Assembly: GCA_945788625.1 (NCBI GenBank)
Contig: CALZMQ010000016.1
Coordinates: 62,001-126,000 of the forward strand
Direction: 5' to 3'
Length of the DNA stretch: 64,000 nt
Source: an uncultured Woeseiaceae bacterium
Lineage (GTDB): Bacteria; Pseudomonadota; Gammaproteobacteria; Steroidobacterales; Woeseiaceae
In this document: piece by piece, positions 53,427-64,000 of the stretch
Numbering within the stretch: the stretch's first letter is position 1
Layout of the letters: every line of letters begins with the position of its first letter
The notes under the pieces: generated by a model
Databases searched by the model: none
Told to the model about the DNA's origin: nothing
Seen by the model: the letters and a program-made list of their open reading frames with translations, nothing else
Translations under genes and position numbers: made by a program

Positions 53427-53711
53427 TTAATCTGCGCCTGCGAGTAATGTTGATGTGCGGACGGCGAGGTCGATATCAAGGTCAACGCCGTTCTTGATCG
53501 CGATTGCTTCGGCCGCTGCCCTTGCTGACTGGGCATTGGCCTTGCGAGCGCCGATAACCGTTGTATCGGCAATATTGTCGGCAACTACAGTCTTGCGGTC
53601 GGGCCGCGCAACTTCTGCGGCGAACGCCGACGTGGCGGCGGAGGATACGGCGATCAGGACGATGATTGCCCCGACGACAGCGAGTCTGTTTTCAATTTTC
53701 CGTGGGTTCAT
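53427..53711 (-). CDS. Small secreted protein under a sigma-54 promoter
   Basis: This 94-residue protein has a clear signal peptide (LAVVGAIIVLIAVSSAATSA then FAA) and a mature part of about 62 residues, charged and Ala-rich, without cysteines, including RPDRKTVVADNIAD and SARAAAEAIAIKNG. ATG 53711 follows an AGGGA ribosome site; the longer frame to 53801 runs through the promoter and is rejected. A -24/-12 promoter lies 91-106 bases upstream, and the divergent sigma-54 activator is the obvious controller. No family is recognised. Confidence 0.7.
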   Translation of the reverse strand: MNPRKIENRLAVVGAIIVLIAVSSAATSAFAAEVARPDRKTVVADNIADTTVIGARKANAQSARAAAEAIAIKNGVDLDIDLAVRTSTLLAGAD

Positions 53712-53801
53712 GATGTTATCCCTAAGCGATTCGTGCAGCGCTTGCTGCAGCGGTATGTTCAAAAATCCTGTGGCTAAAGTGCCTGTTACTGCCATCCTCA
53801 A

Positions 53802-53817
53802 TGCACAAGCCGTGCCA
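53802..53817 (-). promoter_or_regulatory. Sigma-54 (RpoN) promoter
   Basis: The minus strand reads TGGCACGGCTTGTGCA, one base from the consensus TGGCACG-N4-TTGCA. The invariant GG (53815-53816) and GC (53803-53804) are correctly spaced by ten bases. Transcription should start near 53791, leaving an 80-base leader before the small secreted-protein gene. It is oriented away from the activator gene. Confidence 0.8.
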
Positions 53818-53863
53818 ACTTGAAAATTACATATAAAACAATCGCTTGCTGTCTCTCGCGTAT

Positions 53864-53917
53864 TTACGAAAAATCGTGAATTACGAAAAATCGTGACACT
53901 ATTTACGGAATTTCGTA
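53864..53917. promoter_or_regulatory. Three palindromic upstream activator sites
   Basis: Two exact copies of TTACGAAAAATCGTGA (53864-53879 and 53881-53896) are followed by a related palindrome ACGGAATTTCGT (53905-53916). Each core is ACGA-N4-TCGT-like. They lie about 70-125 bases upstream of the sigma-54 transcription start, where enhancer sites normally sit, and overlap the activator's own promoter region. They are probably the Fis-domain binding sites for activation and self-control. Confidence 0.7.
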
Positions 53918-53929
53918 TATGATGCTGCG

Positions 53930-55739
<1,810 letters not shown>

Positions 55740-55758
55740 CGGCAATATCGGCGTAACC

Positions 55759-56469
55759 ATGAGTCGACTCGTCCTGAATCGAATTGCGCTGGCCGCGGTA
55801 TTCATTGCGCTCGTATATAGCCTGTACGTTCTGCCATTCGCCGAGTGGGTCGGCTTCGTCGTCGACTGGGCAGGGCAACACCCGATCGCCGGCCCGATTA
55901 CCTACGTCGTCTGTATTGTCGTAGCCACGATACTGTTCGTGCCGGGCTCGGTGTCGATGATGATTGCCGGCTTCCTTTTCGGCCTCGTCCCGGGGTTCCT
56001 GTTTGCAGCGGTCGGCATCTCAGCGGGCGCACAGGGCGCGTTCCTTGCGGCGAGACTGTGGGCGCGACGATGGGTCGAGAAAAAGGTCGCGGACAATCAA
56101 CGCCTCGCTGCGATCGAGAAGGGACTGCGCGAAGAGGCATTCCTGATCGTGGCGTTGACCCGCCTGTCGCTGATCATCCCGTTCAACCTGCTCAATTACG
56201 CGTACGGCGTCACGTCGGTGCGCACCAGGACGCACCTCGTCGCGACGACCGTCGGCATGCTGCCGGCTGTAGCTCTATACGTTTATCTCGGCACTCTCGC
56301 GCGCGACCTCGGTCAGATTCTCTCGGGCGAGGCGACGCCGTCGGACCTGGGCTACTGGCTTGCGGCTGCCGGCATTGCGGTTATCGTCATATTGACCTGG
56401 GTCATTCATCGCGCCGCCAGCCGCGCGCTGGAACGACACCTGGCACCACTGGATTCGGACAATGCATAA
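55759..56469 (+). CDS. TVP38/TMEM64 (DedA-like) family membrane protein
   Basis: This 236-residue protein has about five helices and the family segments FVPGSVSMMIAGFLFGLVPG near residue 55 and TRLSLIIPFNLLNYAYGVT near 135. VTT-domain proteins are lipid scramblases or flippases (known for eukaryotic TMEM41B and bacterial DedA). ATG 55759 is chosen because the longer frame runs back into the activator gene. Basic and acidic residues at the C terminus are probably cytoplasmic. Confidence 0.9.
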   Translation: MSRLVLNRIALAAVFIALVYSLYVLPFAEWVGFVVDWAGQHPIAGPITYVVCIVVATILFVPGSVSMMIAGFLFGLVPGFLFAAVGISAGAQGAFLAARLWARRWVEKKVADNQRLAAIEKGLREEAFLIVALTRLSLIIPFNLLNYAYGVTSVRTRTHLVATTVGMLPAVALYVYLGTLARDLGQILSGEATPSDLGYWLAAAGIAVIVILTWVIHRAASRALERHLAPLDSDNA

Positions 56470-56490
56470 ACTCGATCGACGGAACCAAGC

Positions 56491-57915
56491 ATGCTCGTAA
56501 GACACCTGTGCGCAACGCTTTTGTTGTGCCTCATTGCCACAACGCAGGCGCTCGGCGCCGACGACGAACTGCCGGTCGGTGTTCGCAGCGTGCTCGAGCT
56601 GCGGCAACTGCCGCCCGAGACTCTGAGTATTTACGTCGAAGACGTCGACACCGGGGAAACTGTACTGACATGGCTGGATGAGGAGTCGAGAAACCCGGCG
56701 TCGACGATCAAGCTTCTGACGACACTGGTATCTCTCGACCTGCTGGGGCCGGCGTACCGCTGGAAGACGGACGTCTACGCCGTCGGCACAATCGAAGGCG
56801 ACAAACTGGACGGCGATCTGCTGCTCAAGGGTTACGGCGATCCATTCCTGGTCACCGAGCGCGTCTGGCAGTTGCTGCGGCGCATACGCCAGGCGGGCAT
56901 CCGCGAAATCGGCGGCGACCTGCTCATAGACGACAGCTATTTCGACGTCGGCGACTACGACCCGGCGGCTTTCGACAGGCAACCCCTGCGGGCGTACAAC
57001 GTCGCACCCAATGCGCTGCTGATGAACTTCAAAGTCGTTCGTTACTGGTTCGAACCCGATCATGAATCCAGGGCCGTCAAGGTGCGGCTGGACCCGCGAC
57101 TCGACAACCTTCGAGTCGAGAACCGTCTCGGGCTGGCCTCCGGGCGTTGCCGCGGCTATCAGCGCGGCATCACGATCAGCACGAACGGCAATGCCGACGA
57201 GGTGACCTTTTCCGGCCAGTTTCCGGACGGCTGCGAGCGTTACGCCATGGATCGAACGGCTCTGTCACACAACGAATTCGTATACGGCCTGTTTCGTTCG
57301 CTGTGGCTCGAGTCGGGTGGCGCAATCGACGGCGGATGGAAGAACGCTGTCGCCGATGCGGAGGCCGAACCCCTGCTGTCGTTCCGGTCGTTGCCGCTGT
57401 CGGAGATGATTGCCCGGGTGAACAAGCACAGCAACAACGTCATGGCGAGACAGCTGCTGTACACCCTGTCGGCCGAGGTAAACGGCGAGCCCGGTACCGA
57501 GGCCGGCGGACGCCAGGTGATCTCGAACTGGTTGACGGAAAACAAGCTCGAATCGTGCAAGCTGGCTATCGATAACGGTGCGGGACTGTCGCGCACTTCG
57601 CGCATAACGGCGGCCGGCATGGCGTCGCTGCTGCGGTATGCGTGGCGGCAGCCCTACATGCCCGAGTATCTTGCATCGATGTCGCTGACGGGCCTCGACG
57701 GTACGCTGTCAAGGCGCTTCCGGGACGCGACACTGACCGGCAAGGCACATCTGAAGACGGGCTCGATGGATCACGTGGCGGCAATTGCCGGATACCTGCA
57801 GGCACGCTCGGGCCGGCGCTTCCTGCTGGTCGCAATGCAGAATCATACGGGCGTCCACCGCGGAACCGGGGAGGAGGTCCAGGAGGCATTGCTGCGCTGG
57901 CTATATGAGCAGTAG
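56491..57915 (+). CDS. dacB: D-alanyl-D-alanine carboxypeptidase/endopeptidase (PBP4, S13 family)
   Basis: This 474-residue periplasmic enzyme trims and cleaves peptidoglycan cross-links. It has a signal peptide of about 22 residues (CATLLLCLIATTQALGA). Catalytic motifs are STIK (Ser71, Lys74), HSNN near residue 313 and LKTGSM near residue 422. The long insert between the first and second motifs is typical of PBP4. The gene is 21 bases after the TVP38 gene and likely cotranscribed. Both act on the envelope. Confidence 0.93.
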   Translation: MLVRHLCATLLLCLIATTQALGADDELPVGVRSVLELRQLPPETLSIYVEDVDTGETVLTWLDEESRNPASTIKLLTTLVSLDLLGPAYRWKTDVYAVGTIEGDKLDGDLLLKGYGDPFLVTERVWQLLRRIRQAGIREIGGDLLIDDSYFDVGDYDPAAFDRQPLRAYNVAPNALLMNFKVVRYWFEPDHESRAVKVRLDPRLDNLRVENRLGLASGRCRGYQRGITISTNGNADEVTFSGQFPDGCERYAMDRTALSHNEFVYGLFRSLWLESGGAIDGGWKNAVADAEAEPLLSFRSLPLSEMIARVNKHSNNVMARQLLYTLSAEVNGEPGTEAGGRQVISNWLTENKLESCKLAIDNGAGLSRTSRITAAGMASLLRYAWRQPYMPEYLASMSLTGLDGTLSRRFRDATLTGKAHLKTGSMDHVAAIAGYLQARSGRRFLLVAMQNHTGVHRGTGEEVQEALLRWLYEQ

Positions 57916-57975
57916 TGCAGGTCGCTTTATCGGCCGCGTGTAGTACACTCGCGGCGGGCAACGGAGAGATCGACA

Positions 57976-58563
57976 ATGCGTCTGGCAATTGGGTTTCTGG
58001 CATTGCTGCCGATGCTTGCGGCAGCCGAGACAGCGTACGTAACCGACAATCTCAGGCTTGGTTTGCACCAGGCGGCGGACACGAGTGACCGCGCGTTTCG
58101 CATGCTCGAGAGCGGGCAGTCCTTCGAAATCATTTCGCGCGACCGGAACTACGCGAACGTGCGGCTCCCCGACGGCGTCGAGGGCTACGTCAAAGCGGCG
58201 TATCTCGTCGACGACAAGCCAGCGAAACTGATTGTTGCCGAAACGATTGCCGAAAGAGACGCGCTCATCGCGGAACTCGAGGAGACCAGGCAGGCATTTG
58301 CCGCACCCGCGGAAACCATCAGGAAACTCGAGGGCGAGGCAGTCGGCCTCACGGCGAAACTGCAGAGCGCCGAGGCACAGATTGCCGAACTGCAAAGCGA
58401 AAACGCCGGCATCCAGGGTTTGAAAGACCGCTACAAGGGCAGCCTGCCGTTGAGCTGGGTAGGCGCGGCGATCGGCGTTTGCCTGGTTGGCGGATTCCTG
58501 CTGGGTTTGTGGTGGGTCGACTATCGCGTGCGCAAACGCCATGGCGGCATTCGCATTTATTGA
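57976..58563 (+). CDS. SH3-domain/TIGR04211 (YgiM-like) membrane protein
   Basis: This 195-residue protein has a signal peptide (LAIGFLALLPMLAAAE) and a bacterial SH3 domain (TAYVTDNLRLGLHQAADTS, then IISRDRNYANVRLPDGVEGYVKAAYL). A coiled coil (residues 90-140) and one C-terminal membrane helix (WVGAAIGVCLVGGFLLGLWW) follow, ending in a basic tail. The order matches the YgiM/TIGR04211 family, of unknown function. It probably binds peptidoglycan. Confidence 0.9.
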   Translation: MRLAIGFLALLPMLAAAETAYVTDNLRLGLHQAADTSDRAFRMLESGQSFEIISRDRNYANVRLPDGVEGYVKAAYLVDDKPAKLIVAETIAERDALIAELEETRQAFAAPAETIRKLEGEAVGLTAKLQSAEAQIAELQSENAGIQGLKDRYKGSLPLSWVGAAIGVCLVGGFLLGLWWVDYRVRKRHGGIRIY

Positions 58564-58606
58564 TCGTCCGCATGACCGGGCCGGCGCTCGCGATTTATGC
58601 CGGCGC

Positions 58607-58661
58607 GTTATATCGCAATAACAAACAAAACGTTCACGCTCGCGAGGCGCCTCCCTAAGGT
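58607..58661 (+). promoter_or_regulatory. cysJIH promoter with candidate CysB site
   Basis: The inverted repeat GTTAT-N6-ATAAC (58607-58622) lies upstream of a weak promoter, TTCACG (58633-58638), 17-base spacer, TAAGGT (58656-58661). Weak -35 plus upstream activator site is what a CysB-activated promoter looks like. The same ATAAC element is repeated in front of cysG. The link to CysB is inference. Confidence 0.45.
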
Positions 58662-58716
58662 AACTCCGACCTGACGCACCGGTTTCGCGTCGCGCCAGGT
58701 CGATCAGGGAGTTGCC

Positions 58717-60399
58717 ATGAACACAATTGCCTCCGGTGCACTGCCGCTGGACGACAACGAGATCGGCCGTTTCAATACCGCGGTGGCGGCCTCGCAGCTG
58801 ACGGTTCTCTATGGCTCGCAGACCGGCAACGGCGAAGCGGTGGCGGAAGATCTCGGGCGGCGTGCAGCCGAGCAGGGTTACGCGGTAACGTCGCAGAGCC
58901 TGGCGGATTTCAAGCCGGCCAGGCTCAAACGCGAGGCGCTGGTCACTTTCGTCGTCAGTACGCACGGCGAAGGCGATCCGCCCGATGACGCGGAGTTGTT
59001 CCACGAATTCCTGATGTCGGACCAGGCGCCCGCGCTCACCGGGCTTCGCTACTCGGTACTCGCGCTTGGCGACAGCAGCTACGTCAATTTCTGCCGGACC
59101 GGCAGGGAGTTCGACGCCCGGCTCGCCGCGCTCGGCGCTGAGCGCTTCGAACCGCTTATCGAATGCGATCTCGACTACGAAGACATGGCCGCGGGCTGGT
59201 CAACACGCATACTGGCGAGATTGCCCGAGGTTGCGGGTGCCGCGGGCGCAGCACCTCGCCTGCACGCGGTCGAAACGGCCTGCGTGTACGACAGGAAGAA
59301 CCCGTACCTGGCACCCGTATTGCTCAATCAGAAGATCACTGGAAGGCACTCGACCAAGGATGTGCGGCACATTGAATTGTCGCTCGAGGATTCGGGGCTG
59401 CCTTACGAACCCGGCGATTCGCTCGCGGTTATAGTCGAGAACCCTCCGCAACTCGTCGACGAGATCATCGCTGCCCTGTCATTCCAGCCGGAGGCGAGCG
59501 TTACAGTGCAGGGCGAGGCGATGACATTGCGTGAGGCGCTATCGAGCAGGCTTGAAGTGACCGCGCCGAACCTGGGGTTCCTGCGGGCGTGGTCGACTCT
59601 CGGCCGCAGCAACGAACTGGGCGCGCTACTCGACGACGGCGGGCAACACGCTTTGTCGACGTTCCTCGAGCGCCACCAGATAATCGACATCGTGCGCAGG
59701 TACCCGGCAGCGGTCAGCGCGCAGGAATTCACGGACTCACTGCGCAAGCTGAGTCCCCGTTCATACTCGATTGCATCGAGTCCGAACGCCAATCCGGGCG
59801 AGGTGCACCTGACCGTCGCTGCCGTGCGCTACGAGGCATTCGGCACGCCGCACTGGGGTGCTGCGTCGACGCACCTCGCCGACCGGCTCGGCGCAGGAGA
59901 CCGTGTCGCCGTCTATCCCGAGCCGAACAAGCGATTCCGCCTCCCAGAGGCCGATCAGCCAATCGTCATGATCGGCCCCGGTACCGGCATTGCGCCGTTC
60001 CGCGCGTTCATCGAGGAGCGCATCGAGCAGGGCGCGCCAGGCAGAAACTGGCTGTTCTTCGGCGATCGCAACAGGGATAGCGACTTCCTGTACCAGCTCG
60101 AGTGGCAGCGTTACCTGAAGCAGGGCCACCTGCACCGGATCGACGTGGCTTTCTCGCGCGATCAGCGACGAAAATGTTACGTGCAGCACCGCCTGGCCGA
60201 AAGAGCCGCGGATCTGTATCGCTGGATAAGGGACGGTGCCGTTATCTACGTCTGCGGCGACGCCAAAAAAATGGCGAGTGACGTGCACGAGGCGCTGCTC
60301 GACGTACTGCAATCGCAGGCTCGGCTCACGAGAGACGCCGCGGCGGAGCGACTCAGGGAGTTACGCCGCGACGGGCGATACCAAAGGGACGTGTACTGA
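58717..60399 (+). CDS. cysJ: Sulfite reductase [NADPH] flavoprotein alpha subunit
   Basis: This 560-residue diflavin reductase passes electrons from NADPH through FAD and FMN to the CysI hemoprotein. The flavodoxin domain starts LYGSQTGNGEAVAEDLG near residue 31. The FAD domain contains RSYSIASSP near residue 348, and the NADP-binding region has GPGTGIAPFRAFIEER near 419 and ends with the RYQRDVY terminus. It is slightly shorter than E. coli CysJ. GGGAG precedes ATG 58717; the stop overlaps cysI by one base. Confidence 0.96.
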   Translation: MNTIASGALPLDDNEIGRFNTAVAASQLTVLYGSQTGNGEAVAEDLGRRAAEQGYAVTSQSLADFKPARLKREALVTFVVSTHGEGDPPDDAELFHEFLMSDQAPALTGLRYSVLALGDSSYVNFCRTGREFDARLAALGAERFEPLIECDLDYEDMAAGWSTRILARLPEVAGAAGAAPRLHAVETACVYDRKNPYLAPVLLNQKITGRHSTKDVRHIELSLEDSGLPYEPGDSLAVIVENPPQLVDEIIAALSFQPEASVTVQGEAMTLREALSSRLEVTAPNLGFLRAWSTLGRSNELGALLDDGGQHALSTFLERHQIIDIVRRYPAAVSAQEFTDSLRKLSPRSYSIASSPNANPGEVHLTVAAVRYEAFGTPHWGAASTHLADRLGAGDRVAVYPEPNKRFRLPEADQPIVMIGPGTGIAPFRAFIEERIEQGAPGRNWLFFGDRNRDSDFLYQLEWQRYLKQGHLHRIDVAFSRDQRRKCYVQHRLAERAADLYRWIRDGAVIYVCGDAKKMASDVHEALLDVLQSQARLTRDAAAERLRELRRDGRYQRDVY

Positions 60400-62093
60400 T
60401 GGACAAGACCACCGTCACCGATGTGGAGGTGATCAAGTCCGGCAGCGGCCATCTTCGCGGCACGCTGGGCGAGAGCCTCGTCGATCCGTTGAGCGGTGCC
60501 ATTGCCGAATCGGACACCCAGCTGTCGAAGTTTCACGGTATCTACCAGCAGGACGATCGTGACATTCGCAGCGAACGCAAGCGGCAAAAACTCGAGTCGG
60601 CCTACAGTTTCATGATCAGGGCGAGAATTCCGGGTGGGCTCGTGACCACGGCGCAGTGGCTGGCGATGGACAGCATCGCGACCGAATTTGCCAACGGTTC
60701 GATCCGGCTGACGACGCGCCAGGCCATACAGTTTCACGGCGTGATCAAGCGCCAGCTCAAGGAGACCATTGCCGCGATCAACCGCTCGATGCTCGATACC
60801 ATTGCGGCCTGCGGCGACGTCAACCGGAATGTAATGGCGCCGCCGCTGCCGGCGTTGTCGTCGGTGCACGGCACCGTGCAGGAGCACGCGGCAGCGCTTT
60901 CCGCGCATCTCATGCCTGCAAGCCGCGCGTATCACGAGATCTGGCTGGACGGAATGAAGCTGGCGGCCACGGATAGCGAGGTCGAACCTGTTTACGGCAG
61001 CACTTACCTGCCGCGCAAGTTCAAGGCCACCTTCGCCGTGCCACCGCAGAACGACGTCGACATCTACTCGCAGGACCTCGGCTTCATCGCAATCGTCGAG
61101 AACGGCGCCATCGCGGGATTCAACGTGACGGTGGGTGGCGGCATGGGTATGACGCACGGCGATGCCGCCACCTACCCGCGGCTCGCGGACGTTCTCGGCT
61201 TCTGCGAGCCCGGCCAGGTGCTCGCAGTTGCGGAGGCGGTGGTCACAACGCAACGGGACTTCGGTGACCGCAGTAACCGGCGGCATGCAAGACTCAAGTA
61301 CACGATCGAGGACCGTGGCCTGCCGTGGTTTCGATCGGAAGTCGAAAGACGCTCGGGCGTCGTCCTGCAGGAAGCGCGGGAGTTTCGCTTCGTCGGAAAT
61401 GGCGATGTCTATGGCTGGCAGCGCGACGATGCCGGCACCTGGCATTACACCTTGTTCGTGCAAAATGGCCGGGTCGCCGATGTCGGCGAGCGACGTTTGC
61501 TGAGCGGCATGCGCGCCATTGCGGCGGCTCATGACGGTGAATTCCGCCTTACGCCGAACCAGAACCTGATCATCAGCGGAGTCGCAGAAAGTGACAAACA
61601 GGCAGTTGACGGATTACTGCGCGAATACCGGATTGAGAATGAACTGCAGGCAACGCCGCTCAGGCGGAACTCGATGGCCTGCGTTGCTTTTCCGACCTGC
61701 GGCCTGGCAATGGCCGAGAGCGAAAGGTATTTGCCGACGCTGATCGACAAGCTCGAAGCCGGGATGCGTGACGCAGGCCTCGCCGACGATGCCATAACCG
61801 TCAGGATGACCGGCTGCGCCAACGGCTGTGCGCGCCCGTACATTGCCGAGATCGGGCTGGTCGGCAAGGGGCCCGGCCACTACTCACTGTTCCTCGGCGC
61901 GGGATTCGCCGGCGATCGGCTTGGTGCCCTGTACCTCGATAATGCTGACGAAAGCGAAATACTGGCAGCACTGCAGTCGCTCTTCGAAGGCTATGCGAAG
62001 GGCCGAAGTAATGGCGAGCACTTCGGCGACTATCTCGTGCGCTCAGGCGCGGTTCGTCGCATCAGGGTGGGGAAGGACATTCATGAACGCTGA
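60399..62093 (+). CDS. cysI: Sulfite reductase hemoprotein beta subunit
   Basis: This 564-residue enzyme reduces sulfite to sulfide with siroheme and a [4Fe-4S] cluster. Cluster cysteines are in [15 protein letters not shown] near residues 426-432 and [16 protein letters not shown] near 471-475. Siroheme-binding basic residues lie in [13 protein letters not shown] near 107. The gene begins in the cysJ stop (TGATG) and ends inside cysH. Siroheme would come from CysG, whose gene starts at the window end. Confidence 0.97.
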   Translation: MDKTTVTDVEVIKSGSGHLRGTLGESLVDPLSGAIAESDTQLSKFHGIYQQDDRDIRSERKRQKLESAYSFMIRARIPGGLVTTAQWLAMDSIATEFANGSIRLTTRQAIQFHGVIKRQLKETIAAINRSMLDTIAACGDVNRNVMAPPLPALSSVHGTVQEHAAALSAHLMPASRAYHEIWLDGMKLAATDSEVEPVYGSTYLPRKFKATFAVPPQNDVDIYSQDLGFIAIVENGAIAGFNVTVGGGMGMTHGDAATYPRLADVLGFCEPGQVLAVAEAVVTTQRDFGDRSNRRHARLKYTIEDRGLPWFRSEVERRSGVVLQEAREFRFVGNGDVYGWQRDDAGTWHYTLFVQNGRVADVGERRLLSGMRAIAAAHDGEFRLTPNQNLIISGVAESDKQAVDGLLREYRIENELQATPLRRNSMACVAFPTCGLAMAESERYLPTLIDKLEAGMRDAGLADDAITVRMTGCANGCARPYIAEIGLVGKGPGHYSLFLGAGFAGDRLGALYLDNADESEILAALQSLFEGYAKGRSNGEHFGDYLVRSGAVRRIRVGKDIHER

Positions 62094-62763
62094 AGAGCGG
62101 GTCGCCTGGGCCCTGGACAAGCTGCCCGGCCGCCATATCCTGACGTCCAGTTTCGGCGCACAGTCGGCCGTCATGCTGCACCTGGTTACGCGGCAACGGC
62201 CCGACATTCCCGTCGTGTTGATCGACACGGGCTACCTGTTTCCCGAAACCTATGCATTCATCGACGAGCTGACGGAACGCCTCGACCTGAACCTGAAGGT
62301 GTACAGGCCTGAAATGTCCGCCGCGTGGCAGGAAGCGCGTTTCGGCGAACGCTGGAAGCAGGGACTGGAAGGGCTCGAAGCCTACAATCGGGACAACAAG
62401 GTCCGGCCCATGGAACGCGCCCTCGAAGAGCTCGATGCGGGAACCTGGTTTGCCGGTTTGCGCCGTGCCGCGTCGGACAGCCGCGCCGAGACGCCCTTTG
62501 CAGACACCCGGGGCTCGCGCTGGAAGGTGCACCCGATTGCCGACTGGACCGACAGGGATGTGCATCGGTACCTGACACGATACGAATTGCCATACCACCC
62601 GCTTTGGGAAAAGGGATTCGTATCGATCGGCGACGTGCACACGACGCGGTCACTTGCGGACGCTGGTTCTATCGAGGAAACACGGTTCTTCGGCCTGAAA
62701 CGGGAATGCGGGTTGCACGAGCGCAACGTCGGCGCGCCCGCCGAGCGGACCGGGACGGCCTGA
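62083..62763 (+). CDS. cysH: Phosphoadenylyl-sulfate reductase (thioredoxin)
   Basis: This 226-residue enzyme reduces PAPS to sulfite. It has the [15 protein letters not shown]-loop region near residue 22, [12 protein letters not shown] near 128 and the catalytic C-terminal ECGLHE near 211. The extra CC pairs that hold an iron-sulfur cluster in APS reductases are absent, so PAPS is the substrate and cysC should exist elsewhere. AAGGA lies before ATG 62083, which overlaps cysI by 11 bases. It abuts the cysB stop with no spacer. Confidence 0.94.
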   Translation: MNAEERVAWALDKLPGRHILTSSFGAQSAVMLHLVTRQRPDIPVVLIDTGYLFPETYAFIDELTERLDLNLKVYRPEMSAAWQEARFGERWKQGLEGLEAYNRDNKVRPMERALEELDAGTWFAGLRRAASDSRAETPFADTRGSRWKVHPIADWTDRDVHRYLTRYELPYHPLWEKGFVSIGDVHTTRSLADAGSIEETRFFGLKRECGLHERNVGAPAERTGTA

Positions 62764-63774
62764 TCAGGCTGCTTCGATGATGCCGTCGGCGCAGCCGCCT
62801 CGCAGCGGCAGCTCCGCATCCTTGAAAAGTTCGTCGATCTCGGTCTGCGATCGCGCCCGGCGCACGTCCTCGAGCAACCGGGCCGACACATGGGGGGCAA
62901 AGAGTCGCACGAAGTCGAACATGTAGCGGCGCAGTACAGAATCTTTGCGAAATCCGATCCACGTCGTGCTGCGGGGAAACAGGCCTTCGCCATCGATGAC
63001 CTGAAGGTCCTTCTTGTCCGCGCAATCGGCGGCCATGCTGGCGACGATGCCGACGCCGAGGCCCATGCGAACGTAGGTCTTGATCACGTCGGCATCTCTC
63101 GCGGTGAATACGACGTCCGGATCCAGGCCTTCTTCGGCGAACGCGCGCTTCAGCGACGATTGCCCGCCGAAGCTGAACACGTACGTGACGAGCGGATACT
63201 TTGCCAGGTCATGCAGCGTCACTCTCCGATCCAGTTGCGTGAGCTCGTGGCCCTTGGGAACGATAATCGAACGGTCCCAGTGATAGCTGGGCACGAGCAT
63301 CAGGTCCCCGAACAGGTCTTTCGAACCCGTCGCAATCGCGAAATCGATGTCGTTCGCCGCGACCATGTCTGCTATTTGCTCCGAGGTGCCCTGGTGCAGG
63401 TTGAGCCCGACTTTTGGAAATCGCTCGCGAAATTCGCCAATAATGTCCGGCAGCACGTAACGCGCCTGGGTGTGCGTCGTCGCAATGGACAGCGAACCTT
63501 CTTCCTCCTGGAAATAGTCCGATGCCAGGCTGCGGATATTGTCGACTTCCTGCATAATGATGCGGGCGCGCTCGATGACTTTTTCGCCGGCCGCCGTAAC
63601 GCCGCCGAGGCTCTTGCCCTTGCGCGTGAACAACTGCAGGCCCAGTTCTTCCTCCAGCAACTTCAGTTGTTTGCTGACGCCGGGCTGCGACGTGTACAGA
63701 CGATCGGCCGCCGCGGTGATGTTCAGGCCGTTGTCGACAATCGCAAGCAGGTATTTTAGTTGTTGCAGTTTCAT
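62764..63774 (-). CDS. cysB: LysR-type regulator CysB
   Basis: This 336-residue regulator matches CysB: it starts KLQQLKYLLAIVDNGLNITAAA with a helix-turn-helix (TSQPGVSKQLKLLEEELG). The effector domain is TTHTQARYVLPDIIGEFRERFP, including the Thr residues of the sulfate/acetylserine pocket. CysB activates sulfur assimilation genes when acetylserine accumulates (established). ATG 63774 gives the family N terminus. It is convergent with cysH and divergent from cysG, in line with control of both. Confidence 0.94.
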   Translation of the reverse strand: MKLQQLKYLLAIVDNGLNITAAADRLYTSQPGVSKQLKLLEEELGLQLFTRKGKSLGGVTAAGEKVIERARIIMQEVDNIRSLASDYFQEEEGSLSIATTHTQARYVLPDIIGEFRERFPKVGLNLHQGTSEQIADMVAANDIDFAIATGSKDLFGDLMLVPSYHWDRSIIVPKGHELTQLDRRVTLHDLAKYPLVTYVFSFGGQSSLKRAFAEEGLDPDVVFTARDADVIKTYVRMGLGVGIVASMAADCADKKDLQVIDGEGLFPRSTTWIGFRKDSVLRRYMFDFVRLFAPHVSARLLEDVRRARSQTEIDELFKDAELPLRGGCADGIIEAA

Positions 63775-63860
63775 CCGACCGATTGCGCTTTGCTGTTCAG
63801 GTATGTGACCACAGATCACGGGCTCAGGTTCAATTCGAGGTGTTCGAGCTTTCGCCTACG

Positions 63861-63939
63861 TATAACAGATTCATATAACACAAGGCTATAACGGCAGAAA
63901 CCAAGCGTCTTTTTCGCCGCCAGGGGTGCTGGCTATAGT
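63861..63939 (+). promoter_or_regulatory. cysG promoter with three phased TATAAC boxes
   Basis: TATAAC occurs at 63861, 63874 and 63887, exactly 13 bases apart. A weak promoter follows, with TATAGT at 63934-63939 and no good -35, so an activator is expected. The boxes lie about 54-85 bases before the likely start site near 63946. They also lie between the divergent cysB and cysG, so CysB is the likely binder. The phase is a little over one helical turn. Confidence 0.5.
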
Positions 63940-63967
63940 GAGCGTCCACTCACGGCGAGACAGCGCT

Positions 63968-64000
63968 ATGGACTACTTCCCGGCTTTTCTCAATGTGCGC
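63968..64000 (+). CDS. cysG: Siroheme synthase, 3' truncated by window end
   Basis: ATG 63968 starts MDYFPAFLNVR, the same form as the conserved N terminus of CysG (MDYLPLFxxLKG). CysG makes siroheme from uroporphyrinogen III by methylation, oxidation and iron insertion, and siroheme is the CysI cofactor. Only eleven codons are visible, so the call rests on this short match plus the cys context. Confidence 0.6.
   Translation, partial: MDYFPAFLNVR

Overview
This window is a compact, GC-rich piece of a proteobacterial chromosome, most likely gammaproteobacterial. The evidence for that is the CysJ-CysI-CysH assimilatory sulfite pathway with a divergent CysB, a GlyGly-CTERM protein, MtnA, a YihG-type acyltransferase, CysG and several RND pumps. 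A marine Woeseiales or Chromatiales-like lineage would fit, but that placement is inference. No rRNA, tRNA, CRISPR array, insertion sequence or prophage was seen. Gene packing is very tight. ATGA and TGATG start/stop overlaps are common, and three convergent pairs share a single CTAG as both stop codons.

Layout. 1-2409: 3' part of a 2-oxoacid:ferredoxin oxidoreductase alpha gene plus its beta subunit. 2485-5084: Tat-exported DUF1501/DUF1800 pair. 5321-8959: small membrane protein, ECF sigma factor, membrane partner, a class V aminotransferase-fold enzyme and an exported protein. 8960-9360: a gap holding a 26-codon basic peptide gene with an unusually perfect Shine-Dalgarno. 9361-11621: TerB-like, EamA transporter and GlyGly-CTERM protein. 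11618-25087: two RND efflux operons, one with two adaptors and two permeases, the other led by a PadR repressor gene. 25315-34983: flavin oxidase, phospholipase D-like enzyme, zinc metallopeptidase, threonine dehydratase-like enzyme, amidohydrolase, a repeat protein, CBS protein, dienelactone hydrolase, TPR and TonB-like proteins. 34980-38352: MtnA with a class II aldolase, CaiB-type CoA-transferase and a lipoprotein. 38353-38994: gene-poor gap. 38995-42575: small overlapping genes, FolD and a ceramidase-like membrane protein. 42683-52864: acyltransferase, GIY-YIG, metallo-beta-lactamase-fold, DUF819, NERD, ABC ATPase, MATE, a 51-aa membrane peptide, KefB-like antiporter, a second dienelactone hydrolase and a secreted protein. 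52918-55739: a sigma-54 module. 55759-58563: TVP38, PBP4 and YgiM-type envelope proteins. 58717-64000: cysJ-cysI-cysH, cysB and the start of cysG.

The most notable region is 53190-55739. A PAS-PAS-AAA+-Fis sigma-54 activator gene is broken by a 10-bp tandem duplication. It lies divergent from a small secreted-protein gene that has a near-perfect -24/-12 promoter. Three palindromic sites sit at enhancer distance between them. The small gene is followed by about 230 nt of structured, C-rich-loop sequence ending in a terminator. Read together this is a self-contained regulator, enhancer, promoter, small protein and structured RNA unit.
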